From assembly GCA_030141605.1 (NCBI GenBank), contig JAQGDQ010000140.1, positions 75,001 through 139,000 on the forward strand: a stretch of DNA of 64,000 nt. The letters are read 5' to 3'. The notes under the pieces were generated by a model, which did not search any database, was not told the DNA's origin, and saw nothing but the letters and a program-made list of their open reading frames with translations. The position numbers and the translations under genes were made by a program. Source of the stretch: Tubiluchus corallicola. Taxonomy: Eukaryota > Priapulida > Priapulimorpha > Priapulimorphida > Tubiluchidae. Every line of letters begins with the position of its first letter. The first letter of the stretch is position 1. This document shows, piece after piece, positions 25,101 through 35,290 of the stretch.

Positions 25101-25684
25101 TCACTATTCACAGATTAGGCCAACAATAAAATGACTATATAAGATACCTCTAGTAAACTTACCTCTCCGTATCATAAAATGAACTTTCTATTCTGTTTTG
25201 ACTTCCATACTGGTTCACCTCGCTTTCCTTGTGTGGAGGACCCCTAGTACCATCCCTGAGACCTGACTGTGCTGCCATCTGTCGTTCATTATTTCTATGA
25301 AGGCGTGGATCTCTGATTTCACTTTGCTTGCACCTGATTGTGTCAAAGCGGTCTAGCAAACTTCTCGCCATGTGGTCACGTTCTGTACCCGCATGATCTG
25401 TGACACTGCTACTAACAGAAGCCACATCTACTCGAACAAGATTATCCTTGCCAGGTCTGTCATGAACACCTGTCCTACCAATGTCACCTTCACCACATTT
25501 GACACTAGCTCTTTGTCTTTCAGTTACTGAAAGTCTTTTGTCAGTATCACGTTGTGATCTGCTCAAGTGCCGCCTAGTAGCATCACTATGATGAGAGCTG
25601 GACGATGGGCTGTTACTGTCGCTTGAGGAATCCACAGTGTCTCGTTTTTCTGCAGCCTGACGCAGCTGAAACATCTCCCACTCT
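10107..25684 (-). CDS. Gene B: U1-type multi-zinc-finger protein, partial
   Basis: Coding exons, in transcription order: 25684-25163, 24469-24091, 23747-23713, 23584-23455, 23206-22269, 21748-21686, 21413-21323, 20982-20873, 20428-20366, 19449-19423, 19221-19071, 10195-10107. All junctions are GT-AG and phases agree throughout (about 866 residues so far). There are three complete C-x2-C-x12-H-x5-H fingers and the C-x2-C half of a fourth. That spacing is the U1/matrin/JAZ class, whose known members commonly bind RNA, especially double-stranded. Between fingers are Ser/Arg/Asp-rich disordered segments, a 96-bp coding repeat and one copy of an unrecognised 30-residue motif. Order and exon lengths parallel exons 6-12 of gene A, so the two are probably tandem paralogues. 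The first exon found starts in phase 2 and contains an in-frame ATG at 25674-25672, so either that is the start or upstream exons were missed. The 3' end is not in hand. Nuclear RNA binding is inferred. Confidence 0.75.
10196..11713. other. Gene B intron, left part
   Basis: Part of the 8.9-kb intron between exons 11 and 12. A short duplicated phrase (GATGCCCTGATCAATGCAAAT-like, near 10980 and 11020) is visible, otherwise nothing. A plus-strand 107-codon frame at 11423-11746 has no domain and ends just inside the 2138-bp duplication. Confidence 0.5.
12985..13568 (+). mobile_element. 5S rRNA-derived SINE, copy 1
   Basis: A 584-bp element flanked by the 9-bp direct repeat AGTGTGCAG (12976-12984 and 13569-13577). 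Its first 120 bp are 5S rRNA-like. A GC-richer body of about 445 bp follows, then a simple tail of CAACAACAACAATAAATAA type at 13549-13568. There is no T-run after the 5S part, so polymerase III would read through, as a SINE requires and a 5S gene does not. This is the SINE3 type of organisation. I did not recognise the body family. Confidence 0.88.
12986..13104 (+). rRNA. 5S rRNA-like SINE head, not a functional 5S gene
   Basis: It closely follows animal 5S rRNA from CACGTTGAAAACACCGG through the internal promoter (AAGTTAAGCAACGTAGAGC; TACTTGGATGGGTGACCGCC) to GTGCTGTAGGC. The 5' end (TTGACTATGGCC) no longer pairs properly with the 3' end, and no terminator follows. It is therefore the promoter head of the SINE. 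Confidence 0.8.
15123..15706 (+). mobile_element. 5S rRNA-derived SINE, copy 2
   Basis: The same insertion as copy 1, carried along by the segmental duplication. It has the same AGTGTGCAG flanks (15114-15122 and 15707-15715) and the same length, so it is not an independent insertion. Confidence 0.88.
15124..15242 (+). rRNA. 5S rRNA-like SINE head, copy 2
   Basis: As copy 1, with one change inside the A-box region (AAGTTAAGAAACG). Confidence 0.8.
15990..17337. other. Gene B intron, nothing recognised
   Basis: AT-rich intronic sequence to the right of the duplication. No exon with matching phase, RNA gene or repeat was identified. Confidence 0.5.
17338..17850. repeat. Minisatellite, about 31-bp unit
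   Basis: About sixteen copies of a unit reading ATGTTGTGATGGATAACA then TGGATAACACATAA. Two variants (ATGGATAAC, ATGTATAAC) tend to alternate, and two copies carry a shortened TGATAGATGG form, giving a higher-order pattern. All three minus-strand frames stay open, which reflects the repeat and not coding. Confidence 0.9.
17851..18125. other. Gene B intron, nothing recognised
   Basis: AT-rich sequence between the 31-bp array and the next element. Confidence 0.4.
18126..18691. mobile_element. Candidate nonautonomous DNA transposon (hAT-like ends)
   Basis: It starts CAGTGGGCGGC and ends GGGCGCCGCTG, imperfect terminal inverted repeats starting CAG. The left 110 bp, with TTTTTTCTTTAGTTCTTTC, recur at 28059-28222, showing an interspersed family. 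An internal 40-bp direct repeat (AAGCAAAAGTTTTTTTGTTT) lies at 18470-18535. No clean target duplication was found. Confidence 0.55.
19071..19221 (-). CDS. Gene B exon 11
   Basis: Acceptor TTTTCCTAG, donor GTAAGTAT, phase 2 in and 0 out. It encodes a likely helical segment (LKKLQDEMDMLDEMRK) followed by a beta-like stretch (VEVILHVDEYGQLQLFW). No family was recognised. Confidence 0.75.
19423..19449 (-). CDS. Gene B exon 10 (27-nt microexon)
   Basis: A 27-nt exon between TTTTTGCAG and GTAAGT, phase 2 in and 2 out, adding SRLAKKLP. Frame-neutral, so it could be optional. Confidence 0.6.
19510..19806. repeat. Minisatellite, 41-bp unit x 7
   Basis: Seven copies of a unit with ATACCCGTGGCCAGGTCAC and AAACATCATGG, in the intron between exons 9 and 10 of gene B. 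Units are contiguous and nearly identical with no variable spacers. Confidence 0.9.
20366..20428 (-). CDS. Gene B exon 9: second half of zinc finger 3
   Basis: 63-nt exon, phase 2 to 2, encoding the 12-residue spacer and H-x5-H (DHTTGEEH). It joins exon 8 ending CKLC. The exon length equals that of three other second-half exons in genes A and B. Confidence 0.85.
20873..20982 (-). CDS. Gene B exon 8: first half of zinc finger 3
   Basis: Acceptor TTTTTCAG, phase 0; begins DTMTRINMEMKLMNK, ends YPCKLC plus two bases at a GTAC donor. Confidence 0.8.
21323..21413 (-). CDS. Gene B exon 7: unrecognised 30-residue motif
   Basis: 91-nt exon, phase 2 in and 0 out, encoding KHRDGNFHTEEEVLQ then ACRQYGFKLSPAAFN. 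It aligns with gene A exons 4 and 12 over the E-E-x-V/I...[YH]GF-x-L-x-P core. Confidence 0.85.
21686..21748 (-). CDS. Gene B exon 6: second half of zinc finger 2
   Basis: 63-nt exon, phase 2 to 2, ending EAHNKTAEHLS, which supplies H-x5-H at the expected spacing after CRHC of exon 5. Confidence 0.85.
22269..23206 (-). CDS. Gene B exon 5: repeat-bearing linker and first half of zinc finger 2
   Basis: A 938-nt exon (acceptor TGTTTTCAG, donor GTAAGT). It encodes about 312 residues rich in K, R, D and E, with many KR/RR pairs, three tandem 32-residue repeats in the middle, and the end EFFCRHC that opens finger 2. The segment between fingers looks disordered. Confidence 0.85.
22571..22858 (-). 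repeat. Coding tandem repeat, 96 bp x 3
   Basis: Three in-frame 96-bp units inside gene B exon 5, each encoding 32 residues with SGDLRSKRREDEF, DVGMFYKRDVHDT. Units are nearly identical (Cys/Ser at one site, Gln/Leu at another), indicating recent expansion in a coding exon. Confidence 0.9.
23455..23584 (-). CDS. Gene B exon 4: second half of zinc finger 1
   Basis: 130-nt exon, phase 2 in and 0 out. It encodes LEFANSADVAEHMHSSSHLQ, giving H-x5-H with the 12-residue spacer, then a Met/Gln-rich linker. Confidence 0.85.
23713..23747 (-). CDS. Gene B exon 3: first half of zinc finger 1
   Basis: 35-nt exon encoding GHVQDLFCEPC, with the splice donor after the second Cys. It has the same length and design as gene A exon 8. 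Confidence 0.8.
24091..24469 (-). CDS. Gene B exon 2
   Basis: 379-nt exon, phase 2 in and 0 out, encoding a Ser/Lys/Glu-rich segment (SSSKQSQGLLDALLQ, KVKDKLEIENREKS). No known domain. Acceptor TATATGTGAG is pyrimidine-poor, so the exact left boundary is less certain. Confidence 0.7.
24470..25162. other. Gene B intron 1
   Basis: AT-rich intron between exons 1 and 2 with nothing further recognised. Confidence 0.5.
25163..25684 (-). CDS. Gene B exon 1 found (5'-most identified)
   Basis: 522-nt exon from a possible acceptor (AAAACACAG) to a GTAAGT donor. It encodes a Ser-, Arg- and Asp-rich disordered segment (SSSDSNSPSSSSHHSD; RDPRLHRNNERQ). An in-frame ATG at 25674-25672 could start the protein. 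The counterpart in gene A is exons 5-6. Confidence 0.7.
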
Positions 25685-28058
25685 CTGTGTTTTAAACATA
25701 ACTTCAAATTATTTAACAACTCTTAATATCATATACAAAAACACATGCATGTAAACCTGTATAGGTCTGTTAAATGTTTGACAGCCTGCACAATGCTTAT
25801 GTGAATTTTACATGCACATCGAAAGCACATATAAATGTGTTTTTACTAAACACATTTCACATGTTTGCTGAGTTTTAGCTTGTGAGAATCATTTCAGCAT
25901 AAAACCATAAATCTCTAGCAAAAATAAAATATTAATTATAATAAATTATTGCAATAAGCATTGCACTAAGATACCAACCAGCAAATTAGAGTTAAGTAAG
26001 TAAGTTCATTAGTTTATCACCATTTTTAAAATAGCAAAATACATAACAAACAGATTTATAAATGTATACAACGTACAATAATATTACAAAGTGCAAGAGG
26101 GTCTATCTTTCTAAGTATATGGGCAATGAATATTAAAATTCGGGGCAGACTGTTGATATTCCAGTTTCTACAATTAAAATGAAAATAAGCGTGCCTATAT
26201 CTAAATTTCTCTTTAGACTTTAATGCATATTAACTGCCATCAAAATCAGTGGGTTTTGCACTTGCAAAACTGCAACAAAAGCCAAAGGCTGACTTTGTAG
26301 ACCTGCGAGTTTATAGAATACTTGCTTTAATACATCCATTTAATCAGTGACTGACTGACATAAACTCGGGAAGAACAGTTAAATCAAGGTCATTATGATA
26401 ATTATAGTTAGTGTACGTCTCCAACATCTGTAGATCAGCATAGCGGAAACCTTTCATTAGAAAAACATGACCTGATTTGATACGACAAGTTTAGCGAATT
26501 TATTTCTTGTCTTGACTTGAACTCCAGTCCACCGAAGTGCGCCGCATTCGAACTAAAAAAACTCGTTCAAATCAATTCGAACTTTCGAATTCAATTTGAA
26601 CGTTCGAACTCGAACGTTCGATGCTCACCGTACCAGGCAGTTCATTAAGAAAAGTTTAACAGTTTCAAATAATAATTTATTCTTAGCCATAAGCTCACAA
26701 GGTATAAATTTGTGCTTTTATTTGCTATGACTTGCCAGACTGCACTCTCTCTCTCTAACTTTGCAATTTATGCAAATGATTTCAGTGGGAAAAGATGACC
26801 ACCATATTCCACGTAACAACATCCGATAAGCAACATTTCAAGTGTTTGAAACCGATGTTAAATTGGCTTCGAAGTAGCACTAAACTCAGCTGGCACCTTC
26901 AGAGCGAATAAGATGAAGCATCTCGATTGCCATCACTATGCTACATTAATTACTAAAAGAATTTAACATCAGTGCTTTTCTCTTGGAATTTTGTACAAGG
27001 ATGTTGGTTCGCTACAAATTACAGCCTCGCATGACTCAGAACATCCGCAGATATCTTCCATCATAGCAAATAATTTATATAAATTTTATTTAAGTCAACA
27101 CTCTTTCTTTGCAGTAACCTAGCCTGTACCATGAATAATTATTTACCTGTCTGTTAAAAAAGGAAAATGCTATTTTGGCGGCCACATAACCTTCGCTATC
27201 ATGGACAATAGGTGATTAACAATAACTTATAATTGTTGATTAAATTTGGTAGTAATGCTAAAGATGTTTAAAATTATGATTGCCAGTAATTTTGTTCACT
27301 GGAATTTGTAATTTTGTTATAATGTTGTACCTATTACACTCAACAGGCGAAATACAACCCAGTAAGCAAGAACTCAAAGCTTTATTCAATGTCACAATCT
27401 TTATTATGGTACAGTTTGACTACAAGACAATTGTGCAAAAAAAATATCACAGTCAAATATGTGTGCGAATTCTAACGCATACAATATGCATGGTACAGTT
27501 TTTCTCAAAAGACTTAGGACTATGATGCCCTAACTGTAACACAACATAGTGCAGGCTGAAAAAGTCCAAAACAAATTCTATTAATTTTATGAATATAATT
27601 TAAAGAAAAACTAAAAATCAGTTTAATACATGAATGAAAAACAGTCATGGCTAATGTTTTGCAAATAAAAGCCTATACAATAACTATACAAAATACTTGT
27701 GCAAAGAAACAGCACAAAAAGAACAAATAAAACACAACATTACGTTAACGTTTCACAAAAATTAATTAGAGGAATTATGGAACCCCAGATTTTGACTCAT
27801 CTAAAAACAAATTATTCAATATCACTTAGAACACTAGTATTTACACTAAACTTTCAAGACTATCAGCGTAAGAACTAGTAGATACAGCATTAATTGTACA
27901 TACATGCATGGACAATTTCTCACAAATTTATCTTGTTCTCAAAGCTTACTGGACTTCTTGGACATGTTTCATTGTTTCATAAAGTTGTTCAACAACCACA
28001 ACCATGCTGAAGCGTTATAACTATCTGTGTGATCACAAAGCCAAGTCAAGATTAGAAC
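25685..28058. other. No gene recognised
   Basis: Expected to contain the 5' end of gene B, but no convincing exon was found. At 26567-26617 is a dense cluster of TTCGAA/GTTCGAA motifs in inverted arrangement, probably an old palindromic repeat. Confidence 0.4.
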
Positions 28059-28222
28059 CAGTGGCGGCTCATGCATAGGTACTAATGGAACATAGGTTCA
28101 TACGAACATAGGTGCATAGGTTCGTGCAGGGAACTGCAGCCCCCATATTTTCACTCAGTATTATCGATAATACTCGATATAACAAGTCTTTTTTCTTTAG
28201 TTCTTTCTTTATACTTGTATGG
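28059..28222. mobile_element. Fragment of the 18126 repeat family
   Basis: Starts CAGTGGCGGCTC and shares the following 110-bp block with 18126-18240, plus a 40-bp insertion rich in CATAGGTTC. A phrase CTGTGTGATCAC-(A/G)-AAGCCAA occurs on both sides (28025-28045 and 28348-28368). Confidence 0.55.
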
Positions 28223-31200
28223 TCCAGAAAGTAGTAAAATTTGCTTCACAGCCCAAGCAACGTGGTGTTTGGGTGTTGTATGCATGAGACCACGCGCACA
28301 TCTCTGATAAGATGCTGCATTTTAGATAGAAAGAGTACTGTCGCAGTCTGTGTGATCACGAAGCCAATTAGAACTGCAAAGCAGTGCCTCGAGTTTAAAA
28401 TGCCTTCCCGGTAGCATTGATCTAAAATACAAAGAATCAATTGCGTTACAACAGCATAAAAATTAAACATTCTACTATTATGTACAATGACAAGGGTTGG
28501 ATATCACAGACCTGAAAAAATACAAATTTAGGTAAAAAAGACTCCATAAAACCTGCTAGGCGATCAATTTAGGTGGAGCACATACTGCAAAACTCTGCAT
28601 ACTTAAAAATCTCCTACAAACTATTAGCTTTCAAACTTCAAAAAAGTATTTAGCAAAAGAAACCGAGGTTTCCTATTTAGAGGCCATCCTGTACATAAGA
28701 GCTTTAGTTAATCACCCCAACTACTCAAAATGTAATTTTGTTCGAAAGGTACAAATATTTTTTGGCAATTTTTTTGCAGACGCAGGGCTGTCATCGAATT
28801 TCAACACTTAATAAAAACGCCAAAGAAAACAGAAAATTGGCTAATATCTGTGATTGTATCACCTGTTGCATTAAACTACCAAATTCATAAAAAGCTTTAA
28901 ATATTGAAACGAATGCAAATTTACGCGGAAGCTCCCTTTTGCTAAAAACTACTTGCACCTGTTTGTACTTCATGACATATCATCTATGAAATGACTTAGG
29001 TTAGACTACTTCATTTTTCTGCAGAATTAACTGTCTGGTGTCTCATAACCCCTCTTAAACCCTTGCCATCAGCATTCCGGCAAAATATGCCCTAAGACGC
29101 AGACTAGAAAAGCAGAGTAGTCATCACTTGTGCAGTCAGTGCTCTAGTGATTGAGTTTCTTACTGTGTAATTGTTGTTATTTCTGTGGTTATCATGTGCT
29201 GTGTAAACTCTGCTTGATTAATTTAATTCCATGTTACGCAATATGTAATAGTATTGGTGTGCGGCAACATTCATTTTGCTATCCCTTATGTTTACTTGCA
29301 CAACCCAGTTAAAGACCAAACTGGCACATGTCTAATTCAGACTTTTGCACTCCCGAAATGAAACCTTTGGTAGCCACTAGATCACCTTTGGAGCTCAATT
29401 TGCGACAACATCGTCTATTTGTGGTCTGTTTATGGTTTCAGGTGTTGAGACTTTACACAGACTAATTTATTTTCATATAAAACGAAATTGACCAACTTAC
29501 CAATAAATGTTGCCGCTAAAACGAAAAGATCTTCGCTACTGCCTGTTTAGGTTTATCTTCATTTCACTGATCCCTAAAAAGTATAAAATACAGCAATAAT
29601 GATAAAACAAGATAACTATTTGTAATGTGTACTAACGCTTAGGAATAATACATACATCTGCACTATTGTTAGTGGAGGCTTTAGAAATGCTAGATGATAG
29701 GTAAATTACCTTCCAATTTCGTAGTCAGAAAAGTTTTTAAATCTCCAGAATTTTATTCTTGCCACGAATGCTCCAAACGCGTTTATAACCATATTGTGAC
29801 GTTATGCAACTGTTGTCGTGACATCACTTCATCATCTGCAGACACGACTCCTTTCTGCAAAATATGGCAATTGCGAGAAAACAAAGCAAATTACATGACT
29901 TAAACTACGACTAAATATTAGTTAAAATCGTAACTTTAAAATGTCAGCGAAATGAAATTTGAAAGTTTACACGCAGAGTGTCACTAATTTAAATTTATAT
30001 GAAATAAAAAAGAACAATTAACAGTGAAATTTAGTAGAAACCACCAACATAAGAAAACGATGAATGCAACTATTGTCGCAAAATAACTATTTTTATTTCC
30101 TACAGATGCTTTCACCTGGCGGACTTCATCGCGTAAAAAATTACAGACAAAATGTTAAAAACAGCATACACCAGTGTGAAACAAGGGCATTAAAAGCAGC
30201 TTACATCATAGAAATGTATTGAGTCGTTGATTTAAGATACAATAAGCTAGAAAAAGAGTAAAAAATTGACTGCATAGGAAGAAGAAACAAGCACCGTGCA
30301 ATTGCTCTTGCCACAATAAAATCATTCAACATTTTCTTAAGTTAAAAAGGCAAGTCTCAGGAGAGCTCATTCACGTAGAAACTATTAAAACGACTTCTTA
30401 AGCTATTCTTTGATTGAGTACTGTGAAGTTGGGCAGTTAGCAGTACAGCGAGAGGACGTTAATATTGTTACTCTAGCTAGAAATGTTAAAAGCACAGCAG
30501 TTTTGATGCGCATACTTCCATCTGTGTCCAATTCTACAGATGTTTACATTACACATCCATTTTTAACAGTTTATACGCTAAAGCACTATAGGAGAGTTAC
30601 GACTATAGGAGATATGCATCATCGCATTAATCAAAAAATTTTGCAAGTCGTCACATTTCTGTAGCAAAATTGGGACTCATTTGCTCAAGAATATTTTTAC
30701 TCTGTTTACACGTTCTTTGTTCAAAGCTGAAGCATACTCACAATTCTGCTTGCAATGCTCACATTTTGTTACAATAATTACAACATATACTGATTTGATT
30801 TTGAATTCCATTTTTATGGCTCAAAGATAACATATCTACAAGCAATAAAGAATATTCTTTGAAATAAACGGACACATTAAGAACCAGAAATCATACTTCA
30901 TCATAATAGTCCAGGACATATAATGTATTCACGTTTAGGTTTAGGTCGAGGAGTATGTCTCTTGATATTACCAAGCAGAAACACATTTCCAAACTCACAG
31001 TATTTAGCAAAGCATGTAAGGTCAACATTAATGAGATTTCGGGGCACACTATGTTAAAAAACTAACAAAAAATAAGGTTACCATTTAATTCGAGAAGTTT
31101 GTTTACAGAAGGAGAGAAGGCCAGAAGGAGTCCAGATGTATGTGCGGAGCCATAATGTCTGTTAATTCGTCTCAATTTTGCAAATTCCTGGCACAAATTA

Positions 31201-33703
31201 GAACTAGAAAATGTAGTCGTAGGACATCTGCAAACCATCGTCGGTCGCTTCCTCACGATTTACACTACCAACAGGATCACTAGCCAACAAATAAATTAAG
31301 AAAATGCAAATTAGTAAAATAACTAAACACAAACAGAAGCCGTAAACTGTTAAGAAAATGATTCAGTTTGTCTAGAATCACAGTTGAGTGACAAACACTA
31401 AAGTAAAAGTTTTGTTCATCATTTAATCACGTAAGCTTTTACTGACGCTTTTAGTTACGTCAAACACTATTAAATGACGCTCTCACAGACAACATTGTCA
31501 TTTTAAAAACTATCACAGCTAGTAAGCGAAACGACAAACCTCATTCAATCGGTAAACTCTGCTGCGCTACTTGTACAACCTTGCGAATCAACCATTAATT
31601 GTATCGAATTATTCTTAATCTAGCAGCGACCATGAAATCATAAAAGTTCACAAGTGGCTGAAACATGTTGACATTCGCACACTTATTTGAACTTTCGTAA
31701 CTTCGTCACACAAGTTATCATTTGGCTAAATGACTTGCGAATACAAAATATATCTTTGTAAGATTGATACGACATTCAAGTTCTTCTCTGTTTGTCTTCA
31801 CGTCACCAGTATCTTTTTTGTAAAAACATTCTTGTCACACTGGGGCATCACATCAACTTAGCAAGCTCTAAATTTGCACAAAAAATGACGATTTCCGAGC
31901 CAAAATCTTCTCAAACCATAAGTACGCACATTTTATTCAACTTTGCACATAATGTGTGCATGTTTGTCTCTTACGACTAAGCCTTTGAATCAGCGTATTT
32001 CCCTTCACTTACGAGTGACTCGAGCAAATACTTGTTTAGCGATGTATCCAGTACCAGTACCTTGTCTCAGTATCGGCTCCAGTACCATGTCACATCTGGT
32101 AAAGAGGTATCTTATGCCAACTTTATTTTTTGTCGTATGCAGTGGCTAGATAAATACATGCAGTAGAAGAACATCACAGTTTATGTTTAATGCTCAATGA
32201 TGTCAAAGGCGAGCAAAGAAATTCCGTCTAACCTACTAGTAATACGTCCTGGTTACTGGAGGCTGTGATTTCACTACGTTTCTTTCATTCCAAACAATAT
32301 CATATCTAACATTCCTGTAGCTGTCAGTTTTCATTCATCTGTAGACTCAGCAAACTGGCACTTCAACCCACTCAGTATGTCTAACGCTAACGTCCACTGC
32401 TCCATAATAAAAGACGATTGTTAAGAAGAGTGTGCAAAACAATGTCATGAGACATTTCATCAGAAGAATCTTAGAACTCTCATGATGCAGTCCTCAACTC
32501 GGGCCTTTCTAAAGCTTCTTACACAAATGTATGATAACTATGAACACCTCATCCAGTAACCTTCTCCTGGATCATTTTTAAGAAACAAACAGGTGAAAAC
32601 TTCTCCAACTAGTGTTACTCATATTTCATCACTTGTCTTAATCATCTGCAATGTCTCTATGTTTCCTGAAACTCTCTTTTTTGGCTTCATATTTCTGTTC
32701 ATGTCATGGTTTCCAGTTTAATACTAGTCTCTGAGCTTTTGGCTGACGTGTTAGTGACCAAAAGGAGACGACGGCCACATTTCTAGCCAAAAAGAGAAGA
32801 GAACAGTGTATTGGCTCCGATGTTGAATGGGGATGTCTGATAGCTAGGCGTATTAGAATAACTTCTACTAAAGGTTTGGAGGTTTGTTTTCTTCTGGAAG
32901 CCATGGCTGTAGCTAGATTCAATTTCATCTGGTACTTGACTGCAGCAAAATCTATTCTTTTTGTGAAATTTTAGTCACAAATTCAGAAGACGTCATCTTC
33001 TGTGCAGAAGTTGTGGCTCGATCCACAAGCGTTTTACAATTTTTTGAACTTGCGCTTCTTCAGTGACTCTTCTTGTCTCACTCTTATCCATTTCTGGATG
33101 CCACCAGCTAATTCATTATTTTCTTCTTTTCTTCTGCATTTGGCAAAATTAAGTGTTCTTCCAAAACACAACTTCTAAAACATCTTGCTGGCCTTTTCCT
33201 AATTTATTTAAGAAACTAAGGTGTTTCTTCCGTGTGCTTCAACATGCGAGGTAATTGCATTGCTGAGTGGTGACGACGTCGTCATTGACAACCGCAGTTA
33301 AGAATGCTGAGTCCATTAATAGATGGACGAACCACTTGGATACTCTTACTGGACATTTACTTGCCATGCCGATTCTGGCTATTTACCTTGTAGAGAGAGG
33401 ATGTATTCGCATCCAAATGCATACGACATCCCTACCAGCTCAGAGTTGCAAATTAGTTGCTTTTCGTCTCACCTTGAACATCTAAATTAAGTAGGCCTTG
33501 CACTTGTATGCTGGATTACACTTTTCAGCGCACAAAAGCATTTAAAATAAGCTCTCTTATTCATCTTCTTTTCTGTCTATGAAATTCTCAACTTCTGCTG
33601 CACCATTTATTTTGAATTCATCATTTTTCTTCAAAGGCTGCACGTTACGTACATAACTGACCAACCAGTGACCAGATTAGTGTTTCTGCAAGTAGATTTA
33701 GGA
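28223..33703. other. No gene recognised
   Basis: AT-rich intergenic or upstream intronic sequence. A good minus-strand donor (TTG|GTAAGTT at about 29496-29490) behind a possible acceptor at about 29570 could mark a noncoding first exon of gene B, but the piece has stops in all frames. Nothing else was identified. Confidence 0.4.
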
Positions 33704-34000
33704 GCCATATAGGTATGCTGTGATTCTTCCAGCATTGGTAAACATGCAATACTAGCCCTTTATGTTTGACACCTCAATGTTGTAGTTGAGGCCTTTAGTT
33801 GGCCATATAGGTATGCTGTGATTCTTCCAACATTGGTAAGCATGCAATACTAGCCCTTTATGTCTGACACCTCAATGTTGTAGTTGAGGCCTTTAGTTGG
33901 CCATATAGGTATGCTGTGATTCTTCCAGCATTGGTAAGCATGCAACACTAGCCTTTTATGTCTGACACCTCAATGTTGTAGTTGTGGCCTTTAGTTGGTC
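33704..34000. repeat. Tandem repeat, 98-bp unit x 3
   Basis: Three copies, starting at 33704, 33802 and 33900, of a unit beginning GCCATATAGGTATGCTGTG and ending TTGTAGTTG-(A/T)-GGCCTTTA. Confidence 0.9.
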
Positions 34001-34483
34001 ACAAAATAATACCAACTATTTTACTCTGGCTGTCTCCTCCATTACAAGATCTTCTTCTGATGACTTCCACTATCAGAAAAACCATTTCTTTTCAGTGATA
34101 CTAACTACTGCACAATGCAGCAACTATTGCAGATTCTTGTAATAGCTTCTACTACTGTAAAAGCTACTTTCTTTTAGCGACCTTTATTGTTGCCTCATTT
34201 ATTTTCTTCTGATGGCCTCATCTATTGCAAAATACATCTTCTTCTAGTAACCTCAACAACATCCACTGGTAAGTTTGGTGACCACAAGTTCAAACACCTT
34301 CCTAAAAAGTGTTAACTGCAGCAACGCACATTTACTTCACCTCCAACTATTAAAAAATATTTTTTCTTCCTGCATTTTGGCTATAAAAAAATTATTTTTG
34401 CCTGGTGATTTCAGTCATCTCAAAATCAATTTTCATGACAATACTAACAGTTTTGGCATTTTCGCCATCCATTTGCTTCTGCT

Positions 34484-35290
34484 GGTCTTGACTACAGCAA
34501 GATCCAATTTTGTCTGGTAATCTTGACCATTGCAACAACCACTTCCTTTTTGTGGCCTTGACTACAGCAAGATCCAATTTTGTCTGGTAATCTTGACCAT
34601 TGCAACAACCACTTCCTTTTTGTGGCCTTGACTACAGCAAGATCCAATTTTGTCTGGTAATCTTGACCGTTGCAACAACCACCCTTTTTGTGGCCTTGAC
34701 TACAGCAAGATCCAATTTTGTCTGGTAATCTTGACTGTTGCAACAACCACTTCCTTTTTGTGGCCTTGACTACAGCAAGATCCAATTTTGTCTGGTAATC
34801 TTGACCATTGCAACAACCACTTCCTTTTTGTGGCCTTGACTACAGCAAGATCCAATTTTGTCTGGTAATCTTGACCGTTGCAACAACCACCCTTTTTGTG
34901 GCCTTGACTACAGCAAGATCCAATTTTGTCTGGTAATCTTGACCGTTGCAACAACCACTTCCGTTTTGTGGTCTTGACTAAAGCAAGATCTAATTTTGTC
35001 TAGTAATCTTGACTGTTGCAACAACCACTTCCTTTTTGCGGCTTTGACTACAGCAAAATCCAAATTTGTCTGGTAATCTTGACCGTTGCAATATCCGTTT
35101 CGTTTTGGTCGTCCTAACTACCAGCAAGATCCAAATTTGTCTGGTAATCTTGACCGTTGCAATATCCGTTTCCTTTTGGTGGTCCTGACTACCAGCAAGA
35201 TCCAAATTTGTCTGGTAATCTTGACTGTTGCGATATCCGTTTCCTTTTGGTGGTCCTGACTACCAGCAAGATCCAATTTTGTCTGGTGAT
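34484..35290. repeat. Tandem repeat, about 70-bp unit x 11-12
   Basis: Units contain ACTACAGCAAGATCCAATTT, GTCTGGTAATCTTGACC and TTGCAACAACCACTTCC. The left copies are nearly identical; copies right of about 34980 diverge and change length. Open minus-strand frames here are repeat products. Confidence 0.9.
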
